Both the position numbers and the translations under genes were made by a program. A DNA stretch of 64,000 nt from Colius striatus (Eukaryota > Chordata > Aves > Coliiformes > Coliidae), in contig NC_084760.1 of NCBI RefSeq assembly GCF_028858725.1, positions 64,361,867 to 64,425,866 on the forward strand, in the 5' to 3' direction. Each line of letters opens with the position of its first letter. The stretch's first letter is position 1. The notes beneath the pieces are model-generated. The model was not told the origin of the DNA and did no database searches. It worked only from the letters and a program-made list of their open reading frames with translations. This document shows positions 14,589-26,628 of the stretch, one piece after another.

Positions 14589-14990
14589 TCATAATGATAC
14601 TTCTTGTTTCAAGTGGTGCCCATTCAGTTGTGTCATGCTAGTCACTGTGTTCCTGGTATTGCTTTTCAGAGAAGTCATTTGAATGGCAGAAGAGTTGTGC
14701 AAGGAGCTGGCAGATCTCTCTTGCTGAGCTTTCCTCCTACAGCAAAGCTGGTTGTTGAAATGTCTTCTAAAACTCTCACTGAGAAAGTACAGTGCAAATG
14801 GGTTGACACAAGAGTTGCAGAAGCTTAGCACTCGGGCCACTAAAGTAACAACCATATGACCTGTCGATGGATCAATCTCATTGTAGTTAAAAGATCGGTA
14901 CATGTACAGCACATGATTAGGAAACCAGCAGATTGCAAAGAAGCCAACAAAAACTAGAACAATTTTTGCCAGACGTTTCCGAGTTTCCAT
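14589..14990 (-). CDS. NMBR: Neuromedin B receptor, coding exon 3 (last)
   Basis: This is the last coding exon of a bombesin-family GPCR that binds neuromedin B and signals through Gq/phospholipase C at the plasma membrane. A polypyrimidine tract and AG at 14992-14991 precede the exon, which opens on a complete codon (METRKRLAKIV). It encodes residues 256-388: the end of intracellular loop 3, TM6 with CWFP at 276-279, extracellular loop 3, TM7 with NPFALY at 318-323 (the NPxxY motif), and helix 8 with Cys338-Cys339, the likely palmitoylation site. The Ser/Thr-rich tail ends in KQEVSL before TGA at 14591-14589. The sequence RSFNYNEIDPS and the tail layout identify NMBR rather than GRPR or BRS3. 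The reading frame is intact. Confidence 0.97.
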   Translation of the reverse strand: METRKRLAKIVLVFVGFFAICWFPNHVLYMYRSFNYNEIDPSTGHMVVTLVARVLSFCNSCVNPFALYFLSESFRRHFNNQLCCRRKAQQERSASSLHNSSAIQMTSLKSNTRNTVTSMTQLNGHHLKQEVSL

Positions 14991-17395
14991 CTAAAAAAGA
15001 TGAAGAGAATACAAATGAACAAAAATGAATAGGACTACTCCACATAACAGACTTAATCAAAACATGTAGTGTTTTTCTTTATATTAGCTTTAACATCTAT
15101 CATAAGTAAGGCCAGTAAAAATGCATCCTTTAGGGAATGAATTCTTTTCCTATCTCTTTTACTTTCCTTTTCCACTTTGAGTTTACTTTCAGTAAACTGT
15201 TTGCATTACAGAAGGTTACTCTTTCTATATGATATACACAGTGATTTGTGACCCAACTAAACATTGGCTTTTACCTGAAAGCAAGCACCAAAGGATGTCA
15301 TGAAACATAACCTTTTCTGATGAGGTCTCAACGTTTGGCTTGAAACTTAGCTTTAGTTAGAAAGCTATTTAGAAACCATTGGCTTTGAAATCTAGAGACA
15401 TTGTGAGTGAATTGTAGAGAGATTGCTAGGGTGTTAGCTATATAATGATACTTAAATCCCATTATTTTGCCCAAAAATGCCTCAGCTTGCTCCTCTATCC
15501 TAGACAAAACACCAAAACTGCATTGCATAGTCTAAAGCATCTTAATTTGAAGGTAAGATGAAAAGTTCAGTTAATCTGCAGAAATTATATGAAAGAAATG
15601 TACCTTAATTGCAGTACTAAAATAAAATGGATTACAATGTAGATACCAAGACTGGTTGAGAGGAAATGAGACAGGAAATAAGCCTACACAGTGGTTCCAA
15701 ACAGAGAGGGACAGAAACTGGCCAGGTAGAAGGCACCAAAGGGAGGAAAAAACTTTCTACGTGTTTCTCCCAAAAGATTTATTCTGTATGTCAGGTACCA
15801 ATGTTTTGCAATGGCTGCAATATTTTCTGATTTTGCTCAATTTTCTGAAAAAAATCAAGTTAATTTATTCCAACAAGGTTTCAAAATCTGTGAAATAAAT
15901 ATGTAAGTTGTTTTCTTGGCTTTATCTAAACCAGAATCGGTGGAGAATTCACAAAAGATGGGGAAACTAACATTCCAATTTGGTAGGATTTGCACTCAGA
16001 CAAATTGCAAAGGCAGATTAATAGGTCCAGAGTTATAACGTGAATATTACACCTTTCTGCTATGGCCTAAAGAAATATGAGCAATAGCTTGATAGCAATA
16101 ACTTAAATTTACTTCCTCTTGCTGGGAGATATATAAGTAGACTGGATTTTTCTGTTCTTCGGAGGCTCAGACTATACAAAACAAAACAAAACCTCAGTAG
16201 AATGAAAAAAATATGTTTTTACTTGGAAAGTACATGTGAGTTCATAAATGGGATATAAATTAAACATTGTTTCTATTCTAACAGTTCAGCCAAAAGCCTC
16301 TCCATATTTGACAGGAAAATAAAACAATACATGAGGTACTAATATGTATGCATTTTTGACAAGAGACAGGCTAAAGTAGAAATGAATGCTGAGCAAAATG
16401 GACATGAAGGAATGTGGTCTTTAAAAGAACATGTACATGCTATATATGCAAGGAAATTTCAGTGAGTATAAAAGTATTTTCTAAAATATTGGCAAATAAA
16501 ACTCTTCGAAATTGTTTTAATAGGTATAACTACCTTTTCTCTATCAATACTAAACGTTTTGTAAAGTGCTTGAGCCACTTTCATTGCAAAAGCTGTTGTT
16601 TGTATACATAAATATTCCTGCTAATGAATAGCCAGTTGCTATCTCATTGATTCCTTCATTTTACAGGGAAGCTGGCTTTGCCAGCATTTTAAAAATGCTT
16701 TGTCTCTGTTTTGTATACTCAAAAGTATACAGAATCTTTAACAAAAATTTTATAACATCTATAATAGAAAATTAGAAAAGTGTGAGTTCAGGACTGTATC
16801 CAAGAAAGATCTGCTAAGAAAGCCAAAAATGAAACAGGTCATGCTCTCTGTTCATACTTTCAGCACTCCTTGGTCTGAGGAGAATCTTACATTCCCTAAG
16901 AAAAATTTTCCCCATCTTTCCCTTTAAGTCTTCATTTCCAAGCACAAATAAAATATGGAGAATTCTCAAAAAGTTCATGTAAGATTTGTTCCCAAAAGAG
17001 TTGCCTATAGAGACAAGTGAAGCCACTAGCATTAACTACAAAAACATTGTTCCTCAGTAAGAACACAAGTAATGGTTATAGTAACAACACATACAAATAC
17101 ATATACCAGTCCCATTTCTTTCTATGAATATGCGTTCATGGCACTAAATTTACATTTTTTCCTTGCTGTATTCATTTACAAACTGGGCTTAATACTGAGT
17201 AATACTGAGTAATACTGTTTCTTTGTGAAAACAAAGAGATTTTTCAGATAATCCTTGGCTCAGTTCATGCAAGTGGAAACTGAACTAATCCTCTGCAAAA
17301 TCCGACAATTTGGATGCTACAGTTCCTGTACTTTCATTTATAAGTGTATACAGCACACAAATATTTCATCAGGATGTAAAAAGCAAATTACTTAC
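14991..17395 (-). other. NMBR: NMBR intron 2
   Basis: A 2.4-kb intron between coding exons 2 and 3. The donor on the minus strand is CAG|GTAAGT, the acceptor is TTTTTTAG|ATG, and the phase is 0. I see no large repeat in it apart from poly-A/T runs and a short triplicated AATACTGAGT-type sequence near 17.2 kb. Confidence 0.9.
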
Positions 17396-17744
17396 CTGTC
17401 TTTTGCAATGCTCACTGTATTCTCCAGGGATGTTGTGAGCACTTTTTATTAAACTCTTTGCTATATGATAGTAGTAGATACTAATAATGGTAAGGGGAAT
17501 AAGGAAATACACAAGGAAAATCAGCACAGAATGTATCTTTGGGTGCATGTCATCCGTCATGGGGTATGGTATGCACGCTGTGAAAGTGTTGTTATCTGGA
17601 TCATTGATGTGGGCCAGTTCAGAAAACACTGCTTCAGGTACTGCTAGGAGCATGGAGATTACCCAAATGGCAATGGCTTTAAGACATGTCCATAGCACTG
17701 CACTGGAGGTCTGGATGTCCATGGGATTTACAATTGCTTTGTAC
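17396..17744 (-). CDS. NMBR: Neuromedin B receptor, coding exon 2
   Basis: This middle coding exon of 349 bp begins in phase 2, completing Arg139 of the DRY motif that is split by intron 1. It encodes residues 140-255: intracellular loop 2 starting YKAIVNPMD, TM4, extracellular loop 2 with AVPEAVFSE and Cys196, TM5 (about 209-231, ending in SIYYYHIA) and most of intracellular loop 3. Cys196 is the partner of Cys114 in the conserved extracellular disulfide. Asn190-Asn191-Thr192 is an N-glycosylation sequon in extracellular loop 2. The acceptor reads TATTTCAG|G and the donor CAG|GTAAGT, both strong. The exon is intact, and its borders agree with the three-exon structure of vertebrate bombesin receptors. 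Confidence 0.97.
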
Positions 17745-18338
17745 CTGAAATAGATCAAAATGCAAATGAAAATTAAAATTCAACCTGTGATGCATAAGGC
17801 CACTTCATAGCTTTGATTGGAATAATGTAATATTTCGTTCTTATTTGAAATGTCAAGGGCTTTGTAATCTTACTTACATTTGCATTCTCTAAATCACTAT
17901 CTTTATCATATATATACCCCTGAGACGTGGCAAAACAAGCCCTGGACACAATCTGTGGCTGTAGATGCCCTTTCTGTGCCTGTTTAACGAAAGCACAGTA
18001 GCAAACATGACTCTACACTTTCTTTCTTCAAATCCTCAGCAAATCCTCAAATGCCCATCCTACCTTCATACTTCTCACTCTCATAACAGCACATGCGTGC
18101 CAGACAGCCCAGAACTCACTCCTGCTCACCACTATGGCTTTCCCATTCCCAGACTCCATCAGCACACTTGGGACGAGCACATGGCAATAATCAATATTAA
18201 CCACCTCTTGCCAAACCTGCAACAACCTCTGCTGGTCTTACTTTTGCACCCCAGAACCTTTCTACACACAGATATATTGTCCTGACTATAATGCTTGGAG
18301 TATACTCATCTTCACGAAGCCAGCAAGGAATGACACCC

Positions 18339-18578
18339 TGTCATGGTTTGGCCCAGACAGCAATGAAAAGAAGAAAGGACAGAACAAGAAGGAACAGGAA
18401 GAACCCTCTTCTTCCAGCTTCTTCTTCTTAAAAAGTGTTCATGGAGGCGCCTAATTGTCTCAGCCCCAGAAATGGGTCTGATTCAAGGCAGGGGAGAGTT
18501 TCGAGCAACTTCTAACAGGAGCCATCTTTACAGCCCCTTCTGCATTACCAGAAACGGCTGTCATGTCAAACCATGATA
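18339..18578 (-). mobile_element. Short LTR-like element, internally deleted (copy A)
   Basis: This 240-bp element is bounded by TGTCATGGTTTG on the left and CAAACCATGATA on the right. Its reverse complement matches the first ~215 bp of the element at 19701-20480 with only scattered mismatches, then jumps to that element's last ~27 bp (CATTGCTG.CTGGG..AAACCATGACA). It is therefore the same family with about 540 bp of interior missing, in the opposite orientation. No matching target-site duplication is visible (CACCC against CTCCT). Confidence 0.8.
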
Positions 18579-19700
18579 CTCCTAAAGGCCTGTGCAGAAG
18601 TATTAAACTCTTAAATAAAGTAAACATGTCCACATCGATAGTTTGAGGCTGTTGCTCTATACCAATTTTGGGAGAATCTCTCATAATATATGATTACATA
18701 TAAAACTTTGAAGAAATGAGAATTTCATAACGATTGTAATGAAGACAGGAAGAGTTGCAGAGAATGGAAATATCACACTGCAGCAAAGCAAAATAAATGA
18801 ACCGAAGTAGAATCTGGTCAGAAATCATTTTATTAAAAAAGATGATAGAAAGTAAAGCTATTCCCAAATTTCCACAGTTTTAAATGGCCAAATACACTTT
18901 GAGAAAAATATTACAAGTATATCCTACAATTTGGTTAGATTTATAATTTAATTTGGATTTTTTTTCTGAAATATAAGTAAATTTTATTTCATGTTTGTAT
19001 TTCAGACTGAATATTTAAAAAAAAAAATCAGTTTGTCTAATCAGTGATAACTTGGAAATTTGCTCTTTTTTTGCTTATTTAATTTTTTGTTTCTAACTTT
19101 GATTTGATTTTGCATGGGTGATTTATTTTCTAAAATTACAGAAGCTTTGAGAAATGGAAAAAATATTTTTCTTGAATATCTAAAGAAGAGTTCAACAGGA
19201 AGAAGGGAGTCAGGAGAGGGTCATACTCCAGGCACATAACTTCATTCATCTTAAGATCTTTCTAGTCAGTGGACCTGTACTTTCAAAGAGTCGTTCAGAT
19301 TTGAGATGCATTAAATCACACTCTAAGGTGCTCAATTTTCTCCGTTAGCTATACAATGAGCTTAGAGTGAGAGCTGTAACTTAGATGTCTCTACGTGGTG
19401 ATAAAACTTATTTATGCATATAGGTACATATACATGCATATACAAATACAAATATATTTTGGCATGAACAAGTGTACATACCAAGAGTTAGATTACATTT
19501 AAATATAACATAGCTGCTGAAGTGAATTATGGATGATTTGCAGGTCCCGACTGCATAGCTGCTTAGCACCTTCAACAGATGTTTGAGGAATTGTAGATAA
19601 AGGTTATACCTCCATGCAGCAAAAGGAGAGTTTGTTAGAAAATAATAGTGCAATTGGCTATGCCATGAAAATATTTGAAGCAGAGCAATGTCTTGGTACC

Positions 19701-20480
19701 TGTCATGGTTTGACATGGAGCCATTTCTGGTAATGAAGAAGGGGCTGTAAAGATGGCTCCTGTAAGAAGTTGCTCAAAACTCTCCCCTCCCTTGAATCAG
19801 ACCCATTTCTGGGGCTGAGACAATTAGGCGCCTCCATGAACACTTTTTAAGAAGAAGAAGCTGGAAGAAGAGAATTCTTCTTGTTCTGTCCTTCCTTCTT
19901 TTCTGGCTGGTGGTGGTGCAAGGAGCTGAGAGAGAGAGAGAAGCAACCATGTGAACCCCAAGATCAGAGACTCCTCTGCATCCTGTGGACAGGACTGGTG
20001 AAGTAGTGATTTGTTTGCATTTTGTTAAAGACCCCCTGCACCAGGGGTAGTGACTCACTTCATTAAAGACTGCATCAGACAGTGACTCACTTGTTAAAGA
20101 CCTCGTGCCAGGGGCAGTGACTATGGCCAAGAGGAGGCTGTGTGCCATATGAGGGACCCCATATTCACAGAAGCTGTAGCTGTTGGGAAGAACCCATGCC
20201 AGAGAAGTTTGTTAAGGATTGGGTCCCAGGGAAGTGACCCGGTATTGGATCAGGGGAAGAATGCAAGGAGTTGTCCTCATCTGAGAAGAGAGAAGCTGTA
20301 GATCCCATCTGTGAGAGACTCAGTACATACTCCATTCCCTATCCACCCAACCCCCCCATGGGGTTTTTTTACTCCCATTTTGCTGTGGCCTCCATTGTCC
20401 TAACAAGGGTGGGGGTGAATGGGGGGCACCGAGAAAGACACTGTCGTGGTGCTTCATTGCTGGCTGGGAAAACCATGACA
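19701..20480 (+). mobile_element. Solo LTR-like element, full length (copy B)
   Basis: A 780-bp element starting TGTCATGGTTTGACATGG and ending GGGAAAACCATGACA, so the ends are a near-perfect inverted repeat in the TG...CA form usual for retroviral LTRs. It has a poly-purine AAGAAGAAGAAGCTGG stretch and an internal set of GTTAAAGAC...AGTGACTCAC repeats (units starting at 20024, 20061 and 20093). It has no coding capacity. I read it as a solo LTR of an avian endogenous retrovirus. A TIR-type non-autonomous element is the alternative, because the shorter copy A keeps both ends. The flanks (GTACC, GCACT) are not a clear duplication. Confidence 0.7.
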
Positions 20481-22115
20481 GCACTCTAGCAAACTTTTTC
20501 TACAGAGAATATTTAAGTGAAATTGTGCCTTGAGGTCCTCTTTCTCAAGACTGTGATAAATTGTCTTATCACTAAATACTAAAAAATAACAGCTATTTAT
20601 GAGAGGATTTTTCTGTATCTTCACCTATATTGTGAAGTAAAAAAATAAAACTCAGTAAAGTTTCTCTATTGATTTATGGTTATCATTTCTTCTAATGCAC
20701 AATAGAAAATCCCTGGACACCAAGGTGTAAAGAAATTCTTTAAACTGCCATAGAAGCTTCTGTACAAAGCATAAATGCTCCCCAGCACAACCTGTGACCT
20801 TATTAGTTAATAATTTGCTTCCTATTGCTATCTACTTTGATTTCATTACATAAAGACAGATCTTCTATTTAATTTCATTCAATTGAGATGACGTCAAGCC
20901 CTTACATCTGCTCATTTCTTTAAAACTTTACATTGCTTGGAAACAGGTGGTTTGGGGACTTTTACAGGCAAGGGTGAATATTGAATTGACTTTTTTTCCC
21001 CCCTCTCTTTTCCCCTTGCAGTGCTTCAAATGTTTTTGACCACAGCCCTATGACACAAGAGACTGACCACATCACAATGAACTGTTTTAGTAGAATCTTA
21101 GCAGGTTAATATCTAAATGGGAGACCTTTTCAGAAGCCGTTACACTAGCATATATTTGTGCTTTGGCATATATTACTGTTTCAGTAAATAGCATGCTTTC
21201 CCCTGAGCTACAACTGACTCCAAGTTAGAAGTGTTCTTTTTCACAAAAACAGTTGGATTCAGTCCAAAAAAATTCTTCTTTAATCCTATCAAAATTCTTC
21301 TTGCTACTTCAGCTGACTACAAGGTGACATTCCTCTTCCTAGGACTCAGCCCTTAGTGTAAATAGGAAGGAAAATGCACCAAGTACTTTACAAAATCTGA
21401 CATCGTGTTTATATCTCTGAAAAATATAAGAGTAGAAAGAGATGAGTTACAGATAAAATCAAATATAAGCTGAGTGAAATTAGAAATGTTCCCAAAATTA
21501 ACACCCAACTCTTCCTTTGTATAAAACCTGTGTAAGGCTAAAACATACCACCAACTATTCAAATTACAAAGTGCATACTTTCTACACTAAAACAACACCA
21601 GTAAATTAGAGTAAGAGAGAAAATTGTTTAATCAAATGAATAAGTAAAATCCATCTTTTCCTTTACTTCACTGATGAAAAAATACAATTATAGGTTGTCA
21701 CTGAGTTGAGGAAATAATTATAAATATGCATTTGGCTTAAATTAAAAGCCTCCATACAAATCCTCTATTCCTACATCCTCTATCATTATCATTGCTGACA
21801 AAAGCACCTCAACTCAGGAAATACTGTCATAAATTTCCTTTCATTGGTTTCTGCCAATGGACTCAAGTACAAACTTGTTCATTCTGCAGATATTTTGTTT
21901 GTACAGTATTTTTTCAATATAAGGCAATCTCCTCCCTTCTACACAACTCCAAAAACAAGAATATATTCCTCCTCCAGTTATAACACATTGCTGCCATCTG
22001 AACTCCAGTATAGCTTATCTACGTCTCCTTATCATTCTTCTCAAAGGCCTTTATAAAACTATTCCTTAGCTCCCAATTAGAATGGAAAGCTCTACTCCTG
22101 TCTTTGATATATCCA

Positions 22116-22741
22116 TGCTGTGGTTTACCTCCAGCTGGCAACTAAGCACCATGCAGCCACTCTCACACATCCCTCTCCCAGTGGGACTGGGAGGAGAATC
22201 AGGAGAAAAAAGTAAAACTTGTGGATTCAGATAAGAATAGTTTACTAATTAAAATGAAATTAAATAAAATATATTCTATTATAATGATAATCATTATAAT
22301 AGAATATATCATAATAATATTGAAAAGGAATTTTTTTTTCAGAGATAAATAAAACCCAAAGGAAAAAACCTACATGATGCCCAATGCAGTTGCTAAGCAC
22401 CTACTGACCGAAGCCCAAGCAGTCATCCGCCCCTCCCTGCCAACTCCCCCGAGTTTATATACTAGGTATGATATTCTATAGTATGGAATAGCCCTTTGGC
22501 TAGTTAGGGTCAGCTGTCCTGGCCATGCATCCTGACAGCTTCTTCTGCATTACCAGCCTAGTCGCTAGTGTGGTGGGGTGAGAAGCAGAAAAAAAACCCT
22601 AAACATTGTGCAAGCACTGCTCGCTTCTCAGCAATAATCCAAACATTCCTGTGTTGTCAACACTGTTTTCAGCACAAATCCAAAACATAGCCCTGTACCA
22701 GCCACGAGGAAGAAAATTAACTCTCAGCCCAAACCAGGACA
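22116..22741 (+). mobile_element. Solo LTR of avian endogenous retrovirus (copy C)
   Basis: This 626-bp element starts TGCTGTGGTTTACCTCCAGC and ends GCCCAAACCAGGACA. It shares long ordered segments with the element at 34649-35216: CACCATGCAGCC against CACTACACAGCC, GGGAGGAGAATCAG against GGGAGAGAATCAG, CAGCTGTCCTGGC, TGTGCAAGCACTGCTC, and ATCAACATTGTTTTCAGCACAAATC-like text. It therefore belongs to the same family in the same orientation. The sequence GAGTTTATATAC is a plausible LTR TATA box. The flanks ATCCA and ATCTG are at best a decayed duplication. No internal retroviral genes are nearby. Confidence 0.85.
22269..22309. repeat. 41-bp near-perfect palindrome
   Basis: A 20-nt arm at 22269-22288 (ATATATTCTATTATAATGAT), one central base, and its exact reverse complement at 22290-22309. 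It sits inside LTR copy C and is absent from the related copy at 34649-35216. It is entirely AT-rich and could extrude as a cruciform. Confidence 0.95.
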
Positions 22742-25700
22742 ATCTGCCTTTAGACTGATGAGACGGGGATATCCATCATATGTTTACTGCATGTCTTCCA
22801 GCAATGGTATCCATACATACTTGTATGAAGAATATCTCGGTAAATCATCACTGCCAGTGCAAAAGGTCAATAAAAAAAAATCAGCTACAGAAACTAAAGT
22901 GTCTGGAAGCAGAAATCCTGAGTGTAAAATATTCTGAACACCAGTCTCTCTTTACAAAAACATTTCCTCCCATTTCCTTGGTGAATTGAGTAACAGTCCA
23001 TGCCATGGCAGATAACGTAACTATTGAGGAAAATACTACACAGTCAGATGATTTTCAGAAAAAGACAAGAATAATGACATAAGCAAACCTCTACTAAAAT
23101 ATCTGGAAGAGACTTAGATTTTACCATTTGAGAATCTAGACTCCAAATGTCTAACTTCTAAATTCAAAAAGCTGCAACTTCATTTATTTGCTCCAGCATT
23201 ATCATCTAGGAGGCTACACTGACAAATATACTTCCTTTTATCCTTCCTTTATGTCCTTTTGGGAAGGATATTTTTCTTCACTCCACAAGTACATAAATAT
23301 TTTTATCACTTATTCACTAATAAATTTATCATCATGGAAAATTTGCAAAACCTTTCTTCTAGAGAAAGCATTGGTAGAGTGTATTTGATCTTTGACATCG
23401 TTTCTGAGAAGCTGCTAAATGCAGGCTTGAGAATTCTAACAGTTCACTTTGGACAAACCCATCACAATTCTAATGTATAAGAGAATTGTTTACCATGTTA
23501 TGTGGAGAGGAAAACAAATAAATTTATGGAGTTTTGCATTCAGGCCTGCTTGATAAGAATTCAGTTGGATCTGTTGTTCAGCAGTTATTTTGTCTGTCGC
23601 AGGCATAGGCTTTAAATGAAGTGATCAAAGAAATAAGAAACAGGAGGAACAGTTTTGTAATGGTTTCTCAGGTTTTAGGCTGCAGTCTATGAAAGCTTAT
23701 CAGATACTGACATTTGCATTAATCGAAGCAAAATTGGCTACTGCCAGTGCAACAGAGGCATTGCATTGATCACTGACAGGGATAAACACCACAGGCATTT
23801 TTCACTTTGCCATCCTTAGGATTAAGCTGTTTTCATATGACTTGAAAAGCACACCAGAGGACACACACACAAAGGCAGTTCAAAAGATGCATGTCTCTGC
23901 ATGAAGTTTTAGAAAAAATTGCCTAACTTGGGAGGAAAATGTTATTTGCTTAGAAGGCATTTTCAGCTGCATGAAGATGCTCACAACAGCAACTTCTCCA
24001 ACAGTTGATTTGAATTGCCTGGATTGGACAAACCACGACAAACTAACCCTAGAATAAGTAACTCTTTAATTTACTCCAGACATAAAATTTCTTATGCATT
24101 GTTGCAGGTGGGGCATGGTGAGGGTTGGTTTGCCATCCCTTTTATCTTTTTGGAATATTTTTCATCATATTCCTTTTAGTTGTATGGAATGGATACAAAC
24201 TAGAACATTTAGTGGTGGGGACAGATGAGGACAGGCTACATTATTTGACAACATGTGGCAGAGTTTCATCAAAGTTGTTCTGGTAAGCTATATTTTGTGT
24301 GTCAAATTTGCACATATAAACTAAAGACTGAGCAAAAATTGTGAGAGATAAAGCTTACCCAACCCCTTAAATTTATTTTGCTTTGCCTGTTATTGCATAA
24401 TCATACCACTACAGCCTACAATGAGAGAAACATGTCTTTTAATGTGCCTCAGTAAGTCATTCAATACCTGTACCTTAAGTTGTAGGGTTTCTAAAAGAGT
24501 TATTTACAGACTTCTAGTTCTACTGGATCCATATAATTTTGTTTTCCTGTTTACTAGATACAGTCAAGGCATTCGTCTTCTCTTATACAGATAATCATAG
24601 ATTCATAGAATCATCTTTGATTATTTTTTCCTTATTCTTTGGTCAACTATAAGCAATTTTAAAGATGTTGTTTAATATTTCCTTCTTAGTAGAGGCTCTT
24701 TAGTCCTCAAATATCAGCTATTAGAAGTCAAAAGGAAACCATGCCCACTTTCCTATTGTCCTTGGTCCACTACACATAATAAGAAATAGAATTTTAGAGG
24801 TCTTCAATCACTAGATTTCATCCTGAATCAACACCTGACATAAAAAAAGAAGAAACTTTCAATAATTTCTGAATATAGGAAAAAGAAACTTTAATGAAGG
24901 GTGATTTTACTAATGAAAATCCTGAAGCTGTTACTAGGGCACCTTTTCACACTTGCACAAAATGTTTTTTAATCTTTTTATACTTTTAAAAATACAGATT
25001 GCAATCTGCCAAATGTAGAGCAAAGAAATAAAACAAACAAAAAAAGGATTAAGTAGTTTAGCTATGCAGACCTATAGTATACATTTTAAGCATCTCAGTC
25101 AGGCATTAAATTCAATTATTTAAGTATGAGTTTAAATTTTTAAACTCCTTTGTTATTAACATACAGGAAAGGAATCATGGCACTAATGAAAAATAACTAT
25201 TATGTGGTTAATCAACCATTTTTCTCATCAAAGGTGTCCTTCTGTCACAGTTTTTAGGATGAATACAAAGAAGATGCTATTTCAACTGCAATGAGTTGCT
25301 CCATTGTTCAGCTTCGTCATCTCCATTAGCATGCAATAGGACTTTATTTGAGCTAACACATTTAAACTCTTCATTAGAAAGAAAATTCAATTTAGAAAAA
25401 AAGTAGCAGAATTAAATGTATAAAAAGTGACGCATAAATGATAGACAAAGAGAAAAGGTAAGACTATATAAGACAAATCTACAGTGATTTTAAGGGGCTG
25501 CCATTAATTCCTTCAGGTCTATTCACACTAGATCTCTTGGTATTTTGGGGGCACACTTGCTTTCCATCACCATACATAATAACACGGCGATACAGGTGCA
25601 TGCTACAGCACCCATTCTTAATCTACTTCCCCCTAAACTTTTCCAGTCACCTCACAACACTAAGGTTGATGTATCATTCAGAATTCTAGCTCTAAAAAGC

Positions 25701-25859
25701 ACCTTGGAAACACCTTTCCATACTTGTACTTCACTTCTTTACTCTAGGTTGCATACTAGGCACAAAATGGTGAGATCTCTCATCTTGAGAACCGGGTGAG
25801 GATCCTCATGGGTCCAACTTCCATTCTGAGAACTGCATGTTCTGCCATGGATGTAAGTT

Positions 25860-26140
25860 GGAAAAACACTCCCTAGAGGAGTAAATAAGTATATGGCATG
25901 GTACAAGTCAGGCATAATTCAAGTCAGGTTCATCCTTGGCCTCTGTCCTTTTTGCAGTGAGGAGACACTGGTACACTTTTTCTTCATATGTAACATGCTT
26001 CAGTCCCTCTGGCAAGACTTCTGCTCTCACTTCTTTACTTTTACTTTCCTTTTCCAAGACCACATCAAGTTTTAGGACTTTCTCATCAACATCCACTAGC
26101 CCTAGCAGAAAAATACCATCCATGGCCCCTGAAGAAGCCA
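25860..26140 (+). mobile_element. Relic of a non-CR1 LINE (C-terminal CCHC region)
   Basis: The plus-strand frame beginning at 25893 contains CPFC followed by ETLVHFFFIC and LQSLW. This is a C-x2-C-x6-H-x4-C arrangement at 25944-25991, followed by a hydrophobic/Trp segment. It resembles the zinc-binding region found after the reverse transcriptase in several vertebrate non-LTR retrotransposons (zf-RVT type), but not in CR1. Further on, the same frame, now with stops, gives a DFLINI...KNTIHGP..RSQLDT pattern like the following conserved block of those elements. The frame is broken by at least four stops, so it is an old fossil. The identification rests on motif pattern only. Confidence 0.45.
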
Positions 26141-26628
26141 GCTTGACACACTCATTTTTAGTTCCTTGTCCCACCATACTTTTAGGAAGTCCATTCCTGG
26201 CCATCAAACACCGGCTCTGTGATTTTTTTGTTTGGAGTAGGGGGGAGGGTGTTACACTTTTGTCCCTCAGATCCCTTCCTTTTTCAATTTGTCATCCAGG
26301 TTTTCTCTTACTATAATCCACCCTCTGCTTTTTTTCTCCTCTTTTTAAAAACAGAAAAACCTTAAGATTTCTAGAGGTACTCTGGTTTCTCCATAATACT
26401 GGGAAGCCAGTAAGAGCAGTGGCCTCAGTAAGCATGAATACAAGAGTGCTGCCCCTGTATATCTCTTGCGTGGCATTAAAAGGTGACATCTGGCTCAGCA
26501 GCTATGCTTCTGTGCTGCCTCTGCACCACAGAGGAGGGGGAGATCACATCCTTCTCTGAATCAAACACATCGCACCATCAGTGCCACCATTGTGTCATGT
26601 CATATAGCCTTCTAAAAGAGTATAACTG

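Noticed and set aside
18339-18578. Target-site duplications for elements A, B and C
   Set aside because: The immediate flanks do not match convincingly. Only LTR copy D has a clear duplication.
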